Shown: positions 32,939 through 39,351 of the stretch, in pieces
Position numbering within the stretch: the first letter of the stretch is position 1
Layout of the letters: each line of letters opens with the position of its first letter
Notes under the pieces: model-generated
Databases searched by the model: none
What the model was told of the DNA's origin: nothing
What the model saw: only the letters and a program-made list of their open reading frames with translations
Made by a program: the position numbers and the translations under genes
IMG/VR virus record: IMGVR_UViG_3300001798_000012
Span: 1-39,710 of that record
Strand: one strand, 5' to 3'
Source: a virus
Length of the DNA: 39,710 bases

Positions 32939-34257
32939 TAAAACGGACTCCTTTTTGGCATGAATGGAGAGTTGTTATTCTGTGATCCTAGAGTTTTACC
33001 AAAGTCATTGGAGGAATTGGGAGGCGAGATAGTCTTTTTATTTCCCACGAAAGTTTTAATCACGTACCTAAGACAATCCAAGAGGTGATCGTTTTTCTTA
33101 ATCGGAGCATCCTCTCCCTTCTCAGACTTTTTACTATCCCAGCAATATCCCTCTATCTCTCTGATTAAGTTAGTACAGGACTGACACACTGACAGGGATC
33201 CATCTTTCATCAAATTAGTCATTAGTTGGATGCCGTTGAATACGTCATTATCAGCATCGGAAAAGTGGAAATTGCTAGATCTCATCTCAGCTTTAAATGA
33301 TGCGGCACTAGGATCGATGTAGAAATGTTTGATGGGATATGCCTCAAAAAACACTTCCAAATCTCTTTTAAATTCAGAGTTAGTTTTTTGCCTATTCGTG
33401 GCTTTAGGATCCCAATAATACTCTTTTTCCACCCACATCACAGCGCCAGTTTGCGTAGATTTTCCTGAATTATATCCCACGATAAGAGCCGCGAAAGGGT
33501 TGGATGCTCCATAATCGACAGCTGCCAGGTAGAATTCAGCTGCTCGAGGAGGGCGAGCAACTGTGTGATATTTTCGCTCGAAGAAGTCAAAGATAGCTCC
33601 TTCGGCTAAACACCATTCTCCCAAATAGTATCTTCTATAAAACAGGCCGGATAACGAATTCTGGAGAAGTTTTATGTAGTTAGTCTCTAAATAAGGATTA
33701 TCCTCTATCTTAAAATGTAATTGATAATACAATTCAGGCTCTTTCTCAGACGAATCAATCATCTCTTTGCATTTATGGGACGGCTCTACAGGGTTCATCG
33801 TGCCGAAGAGTTGAGAGCCAGGGGGTCTAATCCTTGTAGTGATCATATCTAGCACGACGGGAGGATATAGAGTCATCTCGTCGCATAAAGCTAGATCTAT
33901 TGAGGCTCCTTGTATGATACCCAATGCTCCCTGATCTCCAGCCCCTATACATTGGATCTCTCTGCCCTTATATATGAGACGATTACTATTGCCAGTGCGC
34001 CATGTACAAAAGTAGCGAAAAAATCCTAGTTGCTGATTATTTCTGTCAAACAGTTGAGAAATGACGTTGCGATAGATGGTCCCTTGAGAGTATCCGATAA
34101 TCCAAATAGAGTTACCCTCGCACACCTCGACCGCTTGCATAAACCTAAATAGAGACGCAACCGTCTTGCCCGACGAAACTGCGCCATGAGCTAAGTTGAA
34201 TTTAGAATTGGAATGATCGATGAATTCGTTTTGTCGATGGGAAAAAAGAGGGGTCAT
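32938..34257 (-). CDS. terL: Terminase large subunit (439 aa)
   Basis: PBSX-type large terminase. Walker A GAVSSGKT at residues 25-32, Walker B plus catalytic acid in IDLALCDEMTL (120-130), coupling motif near FGTMNP. The C-terminal RNase H-like nuclease begins with YLAAVDYGASNPFAALIVG and continues with HFYIDPSAASF. Length is normal. It starts 1 nt after the small terminase stop. It would power headful-type or cos packaging through the portal; the mode cannot be told from sequence alone. Confidence 0.92.
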   Translation of the reverse strand: MTPLFSHRQNEFIDHSNSKFNLAHGAVSSGKTVASLFRFMQAVEVCEGNSIWIIGYSQGTIYRNVISQLFDRNNQQLGFFRYFCTWRTGNSNRLIYKGREIQCIGAGDQGALGIIQGASIDLALCDEMTLYPPVVLDMITTRIRPPGSQLFGTMNPVEPSHKCKEMIDSSEKEPELYYQLHFKIEDNPYLETNYIKLLQNSLSGLFYRRYYLGEWCLAEGAIFDFFERKYHTVARPPRAAEFYLAAVDYGASNPFAALIVGYNSGKSTQTGAVMWVEKEYYWDPKATNRQKTNSEFKRDLEVFFEAYPIKHFYIDPSAASFKAEMRSSNFHFSDADNDVFNGIQLMTNLMKDGSLSVCQSCTNLIREIEGYCWDSKKSEKGEDAPIKKNDHLLDCLRYVIKTFVGNKKTISPPNSSNDFGKTLGSQNNNSPFMPKRSPF

Positions 34258-34689
34258 TTACGAAATGTTTTTTCTTTCCAATAATTTAGATAAAACAGAA
34301 AAGACTTCTTCGCTCACCATTTCTTTAATCTCTTCTTTCTGGCCAAGCCACTGTTTACCAAGCCAGATGCCCATCGTCGCATTACTTTCAGATAGTTTAA
34401 ATTGATTCTGTCTTAATTTAAGTTTAGCATCTCCACAAACCTTTTCTTTTAATTCCGCAAATCCGAGGTTAGTAACTTCTTTTAATCTTCTATCTAAAGT
34501 ATCAACAGAAACATGAAAAGATCCGGCTATTTCTTCGGCCGTGCCGCCAAGGTCCATCCAATACATAACTTGCTCTAATATAATAGGACGAGGAGGCAAT
34601 TTTCCCTCCAAATCTCCAATAGACTCTGTTATAATTGGTATTTTAGGACGACCGCCACCTCGACTACCGTTTTTAGGTTTTTTATCCAT
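34258..34689 (-). CDS. terS: Terminase small subunit (143 aa)
   Basis: Gly/Lys-rich N-terminus, then an HTH: EQVMYWMDLGGTAEEIAGSFHVSVDTLDRRLKEV (about 40-72), followed by the helical oligomerisation region LKLRQNQFKLSESNATMGIWLGKQWLGQKEE, typical of phage TerS proteins. Immediately before terL. Recognises the packaging site. Confidence 0.85.
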   Translation of the reverse strand: MDKKPKNGSRGGGRPKIPIITESIGDLEGKLPPRPIILEQVMYWMDLGGTAEEIAGSFHVSVDTLDRRLKEVTNLGFAELKEKVCGDAKLKLRQNQFKLSESNATMGIWLGKQWLGQKEEIKEMVSEEVFSVLSKLLERKNIS

Positions 34690-34781
34690 GGAAAATAAAC
34701 TCTATGTTTTAGTTAGAATAATTGAATCAATCTCTCAATTACCAGATTATGAGCAACACGCTCCTGTAACCCAGTACGATC

Positions 34782-35045
34782 TCAAGATTGTACTTGAGGC
34801 TCTGTATCAGATACTGCGCTCTGATCTTCCTCATGATCCACTATAGAGATAAATTTAATACTTGCAATAGGCAGCAAGATAAAACGAGTATTGAGTTGGT
34901 TTATCTCTAAACTTAATGTCCTGCCGTATTCGGGATGTTGGATGGCATTTTTGATGTTATTCAATGACAACTCTTTTTTTTCTGCATCCACAAAGTATGG
35001 GATATAACTTGTTGCATCGACGTAAAATCTAATTTCCGATTTCAT
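34782..35045 (-). CDS. Hypothetical protein (87 aa)
   Basis: Start at ATG 35045, directly after the upstream gene's TAG; GTG 35054 is an in-frame alternative. Beta-rich core EIRFYVDATSYIPYFVDAEKKELSL ... LEINQLNTRFILLPIASIKFISIVDHEED with an acidic end. No family recognised. First of a row of small genes ahead of the terminases. Confidence 0.5.
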   Translation of the reverse strand: MKSEIRFYVDATSYIPYFVDAEKKELSLNNIKNAIQHPEYGRTLSLEINQLNTRFILLPIASIKFISIVDHEEDQSAVSDTEPQVQS

Positions 35046-35047
35046 TT

Positions 35048-35245
35048 CTACCACTCTGTTTTTGTTTTAACCGTAACAGATTCAACATTTCCTTTGAAAG
35101 CCCCTATTACCATATCTACCATATCTTTGACTTTGGGGTCGTCATGAGAGATTGCGATCACGTCGTAGCACAAAAAATGTTGGGTGAGAGTCCTATCATC
35201 ACCCGACACTTTTACGATGATCTCTGTAACTCCATTTTTACTCAT
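35048..35245 (-). CDS. Hypothetical protein (65 aa)
   Basis: Start chosen at ATG 35245, which overlaps the upstream stop (ATGAGTAA) and has GAGAGG 4 nt before it; a longer frame exists inside the upstream gene. Sequence MSKNGVTEIIVKVSGDDRTLTQHFLCYDVIAIS ... VIGAFKGNVESVTVKTKTEW is beta-rich and unassigned. Confidence 0.5.
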   Translation of the reverse strand: MSKNGVTEIIVKVSGDDRTLTQHFLCYDVIAISHDDPKVKDMVDMVIGAFKGNVESVTVKTKTEW

Positions 35246-35546
35246 CAGGCCTCTCCCTATATTTTGGATAACATCGCCAATGCTCGATATACTCATCATC
35301 GGCAAATTCGTACTTTAGCAGATGGATAATTTCAGCTTTACTATCTTCGTAGAGAGTCTCAAAAAAAGAACATCTAGAATCCTCAGAAAACTCGATAAAA
35401 ATGTCTAAAGCATCCTCTATCTCCCAATCCTGCTTTTCTACGAGACTCCAAAACTCTTTGCAATGGTAATCGTAGATGTATTGGCAAAACGATCGCGCTA
35501 TTTCCTTGCGTGCTAAGTACGATAAGGCTATCTTTGACTTGTTCAT
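35238..35546 (-). CDS. Hypothetical protein (102 aa)
   Basis: Start at ATG 35546 after GAGGGA; a longer frame would read through the hairpin at 35571-35596. Acidic and aromatic: YLARKEIARSFCQYIYDYHCKEFWSLVEKQDWEIEDALDIFIEFSED, with three Cys. No recognised family. Confidence 0.55.
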   Translation of the reverse strand: MNKSKIALSYLARKEIARSFCQYIYDYHCKEFWSLVEKQDWEIEDALDIFIEFSEDSRCSFFETLYEDSKAEIIHLLKYEFADDEYIEHWRCYPKYRERPDE

Positions 35547-35570
35547 ATGTATTTTTCCCTCGTTAGTTTT

Positions 35571-35596
35571 ACCCCTAGCACCCACTAGGGGTTTTT
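35571..35596 (+). terminator. Intrinsic terminator, plus-strand orientation
   Basis: ACCCCTAG, loop CACCCA, CTAGGGGT (8-bp perfect stem) followed by TTTTT on the plus strand. It lies between two minus-strand genes; no plus-strand gene is apparent just upstream. Confidence 0.65.
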
Positions 35597-35598
35597 TG

Positions 35599-35826
35599 TT
35601 AATCTTCTGATTCTTCTTGCTTAATGCAAAAAGCTAAGAATTCTTCGATAAATTGTCTCGCTGCTTTGTAACTCGACATGTGCTCATATACCAATTGCAC
35701 GCCCACGCTTATTAACACTCCGGAGACTTCCGCTGGGCTCCAGGTTGGTTTCATCGAATCAATCCATTGATCAAGTTTTTGATAACCCTCTGAAGTAGAT
35801 TCCAACTTTTTCTGATCTTTTTCCAT
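35599..35826 (-). CDS. Hypothetical protein (75 aa)
   Basis: GAGGA precedes ATG 35826. Sequence EGYQKLDQWIDSMKPTWSPAEVSGVLISVGVQLVYEHMSSYKAARQFIEEFLAFCIKQEE is helical and acidic. Unassigned. Likely first gene of a small transcription unit (see palindrome at 35859-35876). Confidence 0.5.
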   Translation of the reverse strand: MEKDQKKLESTSEGYQKLDQWIDSMKPTWSPAEVSGVLISVGVQLVYEHMSSYKAARQFIEEFLAFCIKQEESED

Positions 35827-35858
35827 TTGTCCTCGTTATTCGGATATACCAAATAATT

Positions 35859-35876
35859 ACACATGTGTGTATTTTA
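35859..35876 (-). promoter_or_regulatory. Palindrome and possible -10 box
   Basis: Perfect palindrome ACACATGTGT (35859-35868) next to TAAAAT (minus strand, 35876-35871), about 35 bp before the 75-residue gene. No good -35 box is visible. Could be a promoter with an overlapping operator. Confidence 0.3.
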
Positions 35877-35887
35877 TGCAAACACTT

Positions 35888-35924
35888 AATGCAAAAAAAA
35901 GAGAAATGACAGGGGTTTACCCTG
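35888..35924 (-). terminator. Weak terminator after the 61-residue gene
   Basis: Minus strand: CAGGG, loop TAAAC, CCCTG (35924-35910), then a run of eight T after a 9-nt gap. The spacing is long for a classical terminator. Confidence 0.35.
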
Positions 35925-35926
35925 GA

Positions 35927-36112
35927 CTATTTCTTACGAAATCCCTTAAGGGTTTCGGCCAATCTAGCCTCTTTGCCAAGCTTTCCTTTAGCATGAGATG
36001 CTTTCTCTAGCTTCTTCGCTGGGATCTTCTCCCCCTCAGGCACCCCAAGCTTATTGTGGAGCTTGCCTTTGCTTGAAGGGACAAGAGCTTCCTGAATCCA
36101 CTTCTTGCCCAT
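35927..36112 (-). CDS. Small basic conserved protein (61 aa)
   Basis: Start at ATG 36112 fused to the upstream stop (TAATG). Sequence MGKKWIQEALVPSSKGKLHNKLGVPEGEKIPAKKLEKASHAKGKLGKEARLAETLKGFRKK. The KLGVPEGEKIPAKKL and RLAETLKGF pattern recurs in small basic proteins of many phages as I recall. Function unknown; nucleic-acid binding is plausible given the charge. Confidence 0.6.
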   Translation of the reverse strand: MGKKWIQEALVPSSKGKLHNKLGVPEGEKIPAKKLEKASHAKGKLGKEARLAETLKGFRKK

Positions 36113-36243
36113 TACTTGCATCCCTTCATTTTCTTAGACATCGCCACGTCTTGTTTCTCTATCTTTTTAAGGTCTTTAAATTCTTTTTTTTCTTCGGCAA
36201 TGTGTTTAGACATCATCTTTTTGACGGGTGCTTTTTTAGCCAT
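36112..36243 (-). CDS. Small Lys-rich protein (43 aa)
   Basis: ATG 36243 to TAA 36112; the stop overlaps the next start. MAKKAPVKKMMSKHIAEEKKEF ... KIEKQDVAMSKKMKGCK is a highly charged helix with about one third Lys. Paired with the similarly basic 61-residue product downstream. AGGAT upstream is a usable ribosome binding site. Confidence 0.55.
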   Translation of the reverse strand: MAKKAPVKKMMSKHIAEEKKEFKDLKKIEKQDVAMSKKMKGCK

Positions 36244-36309
36244 GATAGATCCTATTCGGTTTTTGGATAGCATGAGGCATTTATGGGGTTAGAAATATTT
36301 TTTACACAA

Positions 36310-36438
36310 CTACTTTCTTCGATTGGCTAGATAGACGGCCAGAGGCAGGATTAAAGATCCTAAAAGCATGGAGATTCCCGACAGGAACTGGCCCAAGTTT
36401 CTAGATTCTTCGCTAAGAGCAAATTCCCAAAGTTGCAT
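36310..36438 (-). CDS. 42-residue membrane microprotein
   Basis: Start at ATG 36438, immediately after the DUF1064 stop, with AAGGGGG upstream; the longer in-frame start lies inside the nuclease gene and is unlikely. MQLWEFALSEESRNLGQFLS is followed by one hydrophobic span (ISMLLGSLILPLAVYLA) and a basic NRRK end, so N-out/C-in. Candidate lysis, holin-like or exclusion peptide. Confidence 0.55.
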   Translation of the reverse strand: MQLWEFALSEESRNLGQFLSGISMLLGSLILPLAVYLANRRK

Positions 36439-36439
36439 T

Positions 36440-36799
36440 TCAAAAATCCCCCTTTTTAACTTCGCTGATCTTAATCCCGTACAAATCCTCAACCATCTTT
36501 TTTTTCAACTTGTACACATCGGTTGGGCGCCCTTTAACATCCACAATGTCGATCAAAAAAGAGCCATCTACGGTCTTCATGAATACCATGTAATCGGCAA
36601 CATAGCGGACATTTCCGGGCAAGTGGAAAGGGACTTGGCGAAGAAACATGTGGATCTTACCCTCTTGCTTCATACGCACGAGGAGGTCGTAGTAGGATCG
36701 TTCGAGCTTGCTGGCGAATTTAGCTTCCCCTCGTTCGCAACGGACGTTCTTAAACTTGGACTTTTTCTTTTTCTCCATGAACTCATCAAAGGTAATCAT
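36440..36799 (-). CDS. DUF1064 endonuclease-like protein (119 aa)
   Basis: PD-(D/E)XK fold of the DUF1064 group: E33 in KLERSYYDLL, D69 in RYVADYMVF, and D87-V-K89 in IDIVDVKGRPTDVYKLKKKMVEDLYGIKI. All expected catalytic positions are present. Likely acts on branched DNA or as a resolvase during phage replication/recombination. It lies in the replication-side gene cluster. Confidence 0.8.
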   Translation of the reverse strand: MITFDEFMEKKKKSKFKNVRCERGEAKFASKLERSYYDLLVRMKQEGKIHMFLRQVPFHLPGNVRYVADYMVFMKTVDGSFLIDIVDVKGRPTDVYKLKKKMVEDLYGIKISEVKKGDF

Positions 36800-36842
36800 T
36801 TTTGCTTCCTAGTGGCAGAAAATCCTCGCTTTTTGGCGGTTT

Positions 36843-36932
36843 CTATTTTTTGTTAATTTCCATGCATATCGTTAACACGACAACTAAAACTATGATGACC
36901 GCGAGGACTGCGAATATGGGTGTATCACTCAT
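36843..36932 (-). CDS. 29-residue membrane microprotein
   Basis: ATG 36932 overlaps the upstream stop (ATGAGTGA). MSDTPIFAVLAVIIVLVVVLTICMEINKK is a single strongly hydrophobic span with a short acidic N-terminus and basic C-terminus. Second of two membrane peptides flanking the DUF1064 gene. Confidence 0.5.
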   Translation of the reverse strand: MSDTPIFAVLAVIIVLVVVLTICMEINKK

Positions 36933-37119
36933 AGGTTACATCCAATGCAATTCTCTCATAACCCCTTTTATCTGCCACAGGCTCGAATTCTTTAGAGCAT
37001 TGCTGGCACAGTACCAGTATGTCAAATAAACCCGAAGGAAGTAGCCTTTGAAAGAGAAATGCGGGGTGTCCTGCACACGCATCACAGCCATCAAAGTGAG
37101 TCTTAGGTTGATCTGGCAT
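36925..37119 (-). CDS. Small Cys-pair protein (64 aa)
   Basis: Contains CDACAGH near residue 12 and LCQQC near residue 38, a plausible zinc site (CxxC-n-CxxC). The end (DKRGYERIALDVTYE) is charged. It overlaps the upstream 52-residue gene by 17 nt and the downstream membrane peptide by 8 nt. Unassigned. Confidence 0.55.
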   Translation of the reverse strand: MPDQPKTHFDGCDACAGHPAFLFQRLLPSGLFDILVLCQQCSKEFEPVADKRGYERIALDVTYE

Positions 37120-37261
37120 CTTTGTACTCCCTAAGTGCTTTCATAAACTCCTTAATCGTTTCATCTAGCCTTCTGGTTGGATCTTTGGGCTCGATGACTC
37201 GGTTGTACTCTGACCACCACGCCCAATAGGCTGCTAAGAGGTTTTCGTAAGAGTGATTCAA
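37103..37261 (-). CDS. Hypothetical protein, TTG start (52 aa)
   Basis: Fills the gap after the helicase loader. TTG 37261 overlaps the loader's TGA (TTGA), a standard coupling arrangement. NHSYENLLAAYWAWWSEYNRV, then PKDPTRRLDETIKEFMKALREYKD is a compact helical protein with three Trp. The only ATG in frame would leave 13 residues, so the non-ATG start is favoured. Unassigned; possibly a loader partner. Confidence 0.55.
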   Translation of the reverse strand: MNHSYENLLAAYWAWWSEYNRVIEPKDPTRRLDETIKEFMKALREYKDARST

Positions 37262-37791
37262 TTTAATCGCCTATCTTTCCCTGAAATTTCTAAAATAGTG
37301 TTTTCCTTGTCGAACAATCTACTAAAAACACGAGGTTCAAAATTTTCTTTGAAGTCATTCCTTGAAAGATTGCTGGTGAACATAGTGGGTTTCATTGATT
37401 CATATCTAAAATCTATGAGGGCAAAAAGCACTTCTTTTCTCCAATCCGTGAGTCCGCAGCTTCCTAAATCATCTATTATTATTAAATCATCATCGCAAAG
37501 ATATTTAAGATTTTCTATGTAATCTCCCCTATCGTCCATTCCCGATCTTAAGCGAGCTAGCAAATCCGCTTCCTTCCAGTAACGTTTATGATTAATTCCT
37601 TTAGTATAATCCTTCAAAACAGCTCTGGACAAATGGGTTTTTCCAATTCCAGGATTACCCAGATAGACTAAAAAATTTTTGTTTCCTGTCATCCAATCTA
37701 ACACTTGCTCGCAACTTTCTTCGGGAAGCCATAAATCCGCTAGAGTCGCTTCAGCAAATCTATTGAAGGAGGAATGGGAGCTGTAGGACAT
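37258..37791 (-). CDS. DnaC-like helicase loader (177 aa)
   Basis: AAA+ ATPase of the DnaC/IstB type: Walker A GNPGIGKT (45-52), Walker B LIIIDDLG (103-110), sensor 1 in MFTSNLS, arginine-finger region RVFSRLF. Short for the family because the N-terminal helicase-binding domain is minimal. Overlaps the initiator gene by 52 nt. It would load the host DnaB helicase at the phage origin, as no phage helicase or polymerase is encoded. Confidence 0.85.
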   Translation of the reverse strand: MSYSSHSSFNRFAEATLADLWLPEESCEQVLDWMTGNKNFLVYLGNPGIGKTHLSRAVLKDYTKGINHKRYWKEADLLARLRSGMDDRGDYIENLKYLCDDDLIIIDDLGSCGLTDWRKEVLFALIDFRYESMKPTMFTSNLSRNDFKENFEPRVFSRLFDKENTILEISGKDRRLN

Positions 37792-38489
37792 TCTTTTATT
37801 CCTTTGTGTTGTGGTTTTTTTGATTTTTTTTCTGATTCTTTTAACTGTTCATGTTTTTGAGTGGTTTTTCTGGTTTTTGTAATAATTCCTTCGAAATATT
37901 TAAACCAATTATTTAAAGGCTCCTGACTTTCCAGAAAACATTTCCAGGACTCTTTGACTTCTTGAGGAGTCCAATCTTTATTTTGTTGTATAGAAAATCT
38001 ATATACATCATCCAATTTGACCTCAAAAGCTTCCCCTCTTAAATTTTTCTTTTGAACGGAAGGAGGGAATTCCTCCAAAACAGCACAAACAGTTTCTTTC
38101 CGTACTTGGTTAACATCAGTACTTGTTAGTGGGGGATTACCCACGTCTGGATTACCCACGTCTGGGTTTTCTGGTTGTGGTAATGAATTTTTTACTATAG
38201 GAGTCTCATAGAACACATACTCAAAACCAAGGATTTTTCCCTTTTCGTCCCTGATTTGCTGCTTATGGCAATATCCAGCATCTTGGAGCTCTTTTATAGC
38301 TGAATAGATAGCCGTCTCTTTATCTTGGGATATAGTAGCTAGGTGGCTAATATGAAAAGTCCATCCATCAGGACGTGACATGGCATACGTCCAAACTCCT
38401 TTGGCTTTAAAGGATAATCGGACGTCTGAAAGTATAGTATTATTGATAACAGAATAATTTTTGCTGTGTTGGCAACGAATGATTGTCAT
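37740..38489 (-). CDS. Replication initiator-like HTH protein (249 aa)
   Basis: Residues 1-100 are a winged-helix domain (LSDVRLSFKAKGVWTYAMSRPDGWTFHISHLATISQDKETAIYSAIKELQDAGY ... EYVFYE) typical of phage/plasmid initiators. A linker with NPDVGNPDVGNPP follows, and the C-terminal part (WTPQEVKESWKCFLESQEPLNNWFKYFEGIITKT) is DnaT/DnaD-like. GAGGAA lies before ATG 38489. Coupled to the helicase loader. It probably binds an origin near its own gene; the large palindromic element at 38510-38655 is the obvious candidate. Confidence 0.75.
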   Translation of the reverse strand: MTIIRCQHSKNYSVINNTILSDVRLSFKAKGVWTYAMSRPDGWTFHISHLATISQDKETAIYSAIKELQDAGYCHKQQIRDEKGKILGFEYVFYETPIVKNSLPQPENPDVGNPDVGNPPLTSTDVNQVRKETVCAVLEEFPPSVQKKNLRGEAFEVKLDDVYRFSIQQNKDWTPQEVKESWKCFLESQEPLNNWFKYFEGIITKTRKTTQKHEQLKESEKKSKKPQHKGIKECPTAPIPPSIDLLKRL

Positions 38490-38509
38490 AAAGAATTCCT
38501 CTTGGTTGG

Positions 38510-38655
38510 AGGAAAACCTCTAGCCGCTGGCCCCTGGTAAGAATTTACTTAGTGTTGCGATTAATTCAACATCTAGTAGAATCGTAGACGATCTGTCATA
38601 GTAAATAGATCGTTTTCCGATCCAGGGGCCTCTAGTTCTAGCTAGAGGTTTTCCT
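38510..38655. other. 146-bp multi-branched palindromic element
   Basis: Outer 15-bp arms AGGAAAACCTCTAGC (38510-38524) and its exact complement (38641-38655); second 9-bp arms GGCCCCTGG (38529-38537) and CCAGGGGCC (38622-38630). Inside lie three hairpins: TAAG/CTTA (538-551 of this kilobase), GTGTTG/CAACAT (552-572) and ACGATCT/AGATCGT (588-613). On the plus strand six T residues follow. CCTCTAG (629-635) can alternatively pair with CTAGAGG (642-648) as a short terminator hairpin. It lies in the leader of the replication initiator gene. Origin, attenuator or structured RNA are all possible. Confidence 0.75.
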
Positions 38656-38741
38656 TTTTTAGGCCTACTGTAGACCCTTATCGAACTTAATTTCAACCAG
38701 AAACGGAATGTCCAGTTTTGTCCCATTTCTTGGCTAGTTTT

Positions 38742-38906
38742 TCAATTACCCATCATTCTCGAAAATAGCCCACCCAGCACAAGCAAAAAAAGAAACAGCG
38801 GCAAATCTCTTCTGTTTAGAGATTTGTTTTCCCTGAAAAAAATCAGCAATACGAGTCCAAAAAGTTGACTACAAAAGTAAATTAAAAATTCAGTATCATC
38901 ACTCAC
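38742..38906 (-). CDS. Two-span membrane protein, holin candidate (54 aa)
   Basis: GTG 38906 is preceded by GTAGGAA. MSDDTEFLIYFCSQLFGLVLLIFFRENKS, then NRRDLPLFLFLLVLGGLFSRMMGN: two hydrophobic helices joined by a basic loop, N- and C-termini on the same side, the layout of small class II holins. No endolysin neighbour is recognised, so the holin label is tentative. Confidence 0.55.
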   Translation of the reverse strand: MSDDTEFLIYFCSQLFGLVLLIFFRENKSLNRRDLPLFLFLLVLGGLFSRMMGN

Positions 38907-38925
38907 AAATTCCTACCTATCTTTA

Positions 38926-38957
38926 TGTGGCGCAATAATTAAAATCGCGCCACTTTT
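38926..38957 (+). terminator. Intrinsic terminator, plus-strand orientation
   Basis: GTGGCGC (38926-38932), 13-nt loop, GCGCCAC (38946-38952), then TTTTT on the plus strand. It lies between two minus-strand genes and abuts the 28-bp repeat at 38957-38984. Confidence 0.6.
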
Positions 38958-38984
38958 TGATGAATTGCGCCACTTACTTACCCT
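38957..38984 (-). repeat. 28-bp direct repeat (partner at 39224-39251)
   Basis: AGGGTAAGNAAGTGGCGCAA continuing TTCATCAA in minus sense is present at 38984-38957 and 39251-39224 with a single difference (N). In the upstream copy the codon is CAA (Gln) inside the 53-residue gene; here it is TAA and ends the DUF551 gene. The duplicated block therefore supplies the stop codon of this gene. Confidence 0.85.
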
Positions 38985-39186
38985 CAAACAACGGTGGAAT
39001 ATACATCCAATGAGTTACATTTTCTATGTTTGAAGTTTCAAACTTTTCCGTCCAAAATCCTGATTTCTGAACCCTATTTTCCCCTACATAGTATCCAATA
39101 TTGATTGTTCTGTCATTTTTACTGCCAATCAGCACTGTTTCATAATCCTGGGGCAATGCATCTTCAATCCTAATCCACTCACCCAT
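38974..39186 (-). CDS. DUF551-like protein (70 aa)
   Basis: WIRIEDALPQDYETVLIGSKND ... INIGYYVG ... GFWTEKF ... VTHWMYIPP follows the DUF551 layout (N-terminal WI-x-x-x-x-x-LP and C-terminal HWM-x-x-P). ATG 39186 directly follows the upstream TAG. The C-terminal EGK and stop fall in a duplicated 28-bp block. Function unknown. Confidence 0.65.
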   Translation of the reverse strand: MGEWIRIEDALPQDYETVLIGSKNDRTINIGYYVGENRVQKSGFWTEKFETSNIENVTHWMYIPPLFEGK

Positions 39187-39348
39187 CTAAATACTCAATC
39201 GTGAAAAATGATTTAAATTCCACTTGATGAATTGCGCCACTTGCTTACCCTGCTTTAATTTCTCTACCTCTTCTAAATCCATCTGCATTCCCAATCGTTC
39301 GAAATGTTTTAAATTCCACAAGAAAAAAGATCCACCCAATGAGGACAT
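39187..39348 (-). CDS. Small protein with an internal duplication (53 aa)
   Basis: ATG 39348 to TAG 39187, between two DUF551 genes with 3-nt and 0-nt spacing. The protein contains LWNLKHFERLG near residue 11 and KWNLNHFSRLS at the C-terminus, separated by an acidic/basic helix (MDLEEVEKLKQGKQVAQFI). The repeat is also visible in DNA (TGGAATTTAAA both times). Not an assigned family; the unbroken frame and junctions support coding. Confidence 0.5.
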   Translation of the reverse strand: MSSLGGSFFLWNLKHFERLGMQMDLEEVEKLKQGKQVAQFIKWNLNHFSRLSI

Positions 39349-39351
39349 GTT

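Noticed and set aside
34688-34846. 52-residue plus-strand frame starting at the small terminase start
   Set aside because: The peptide looks plausible (ENKLYVLVRIIESISQL) but has no ribosome binding site and overlaps minus-strand genes at both ends; kept only as a note.
38520-38726. 68-residue minus-strand open frame
   Set aside because: It lies almost entirely within the large palindromic element, has no ribosome binding site, and its sequence is explained by the inverted repeats; not called as a gene.
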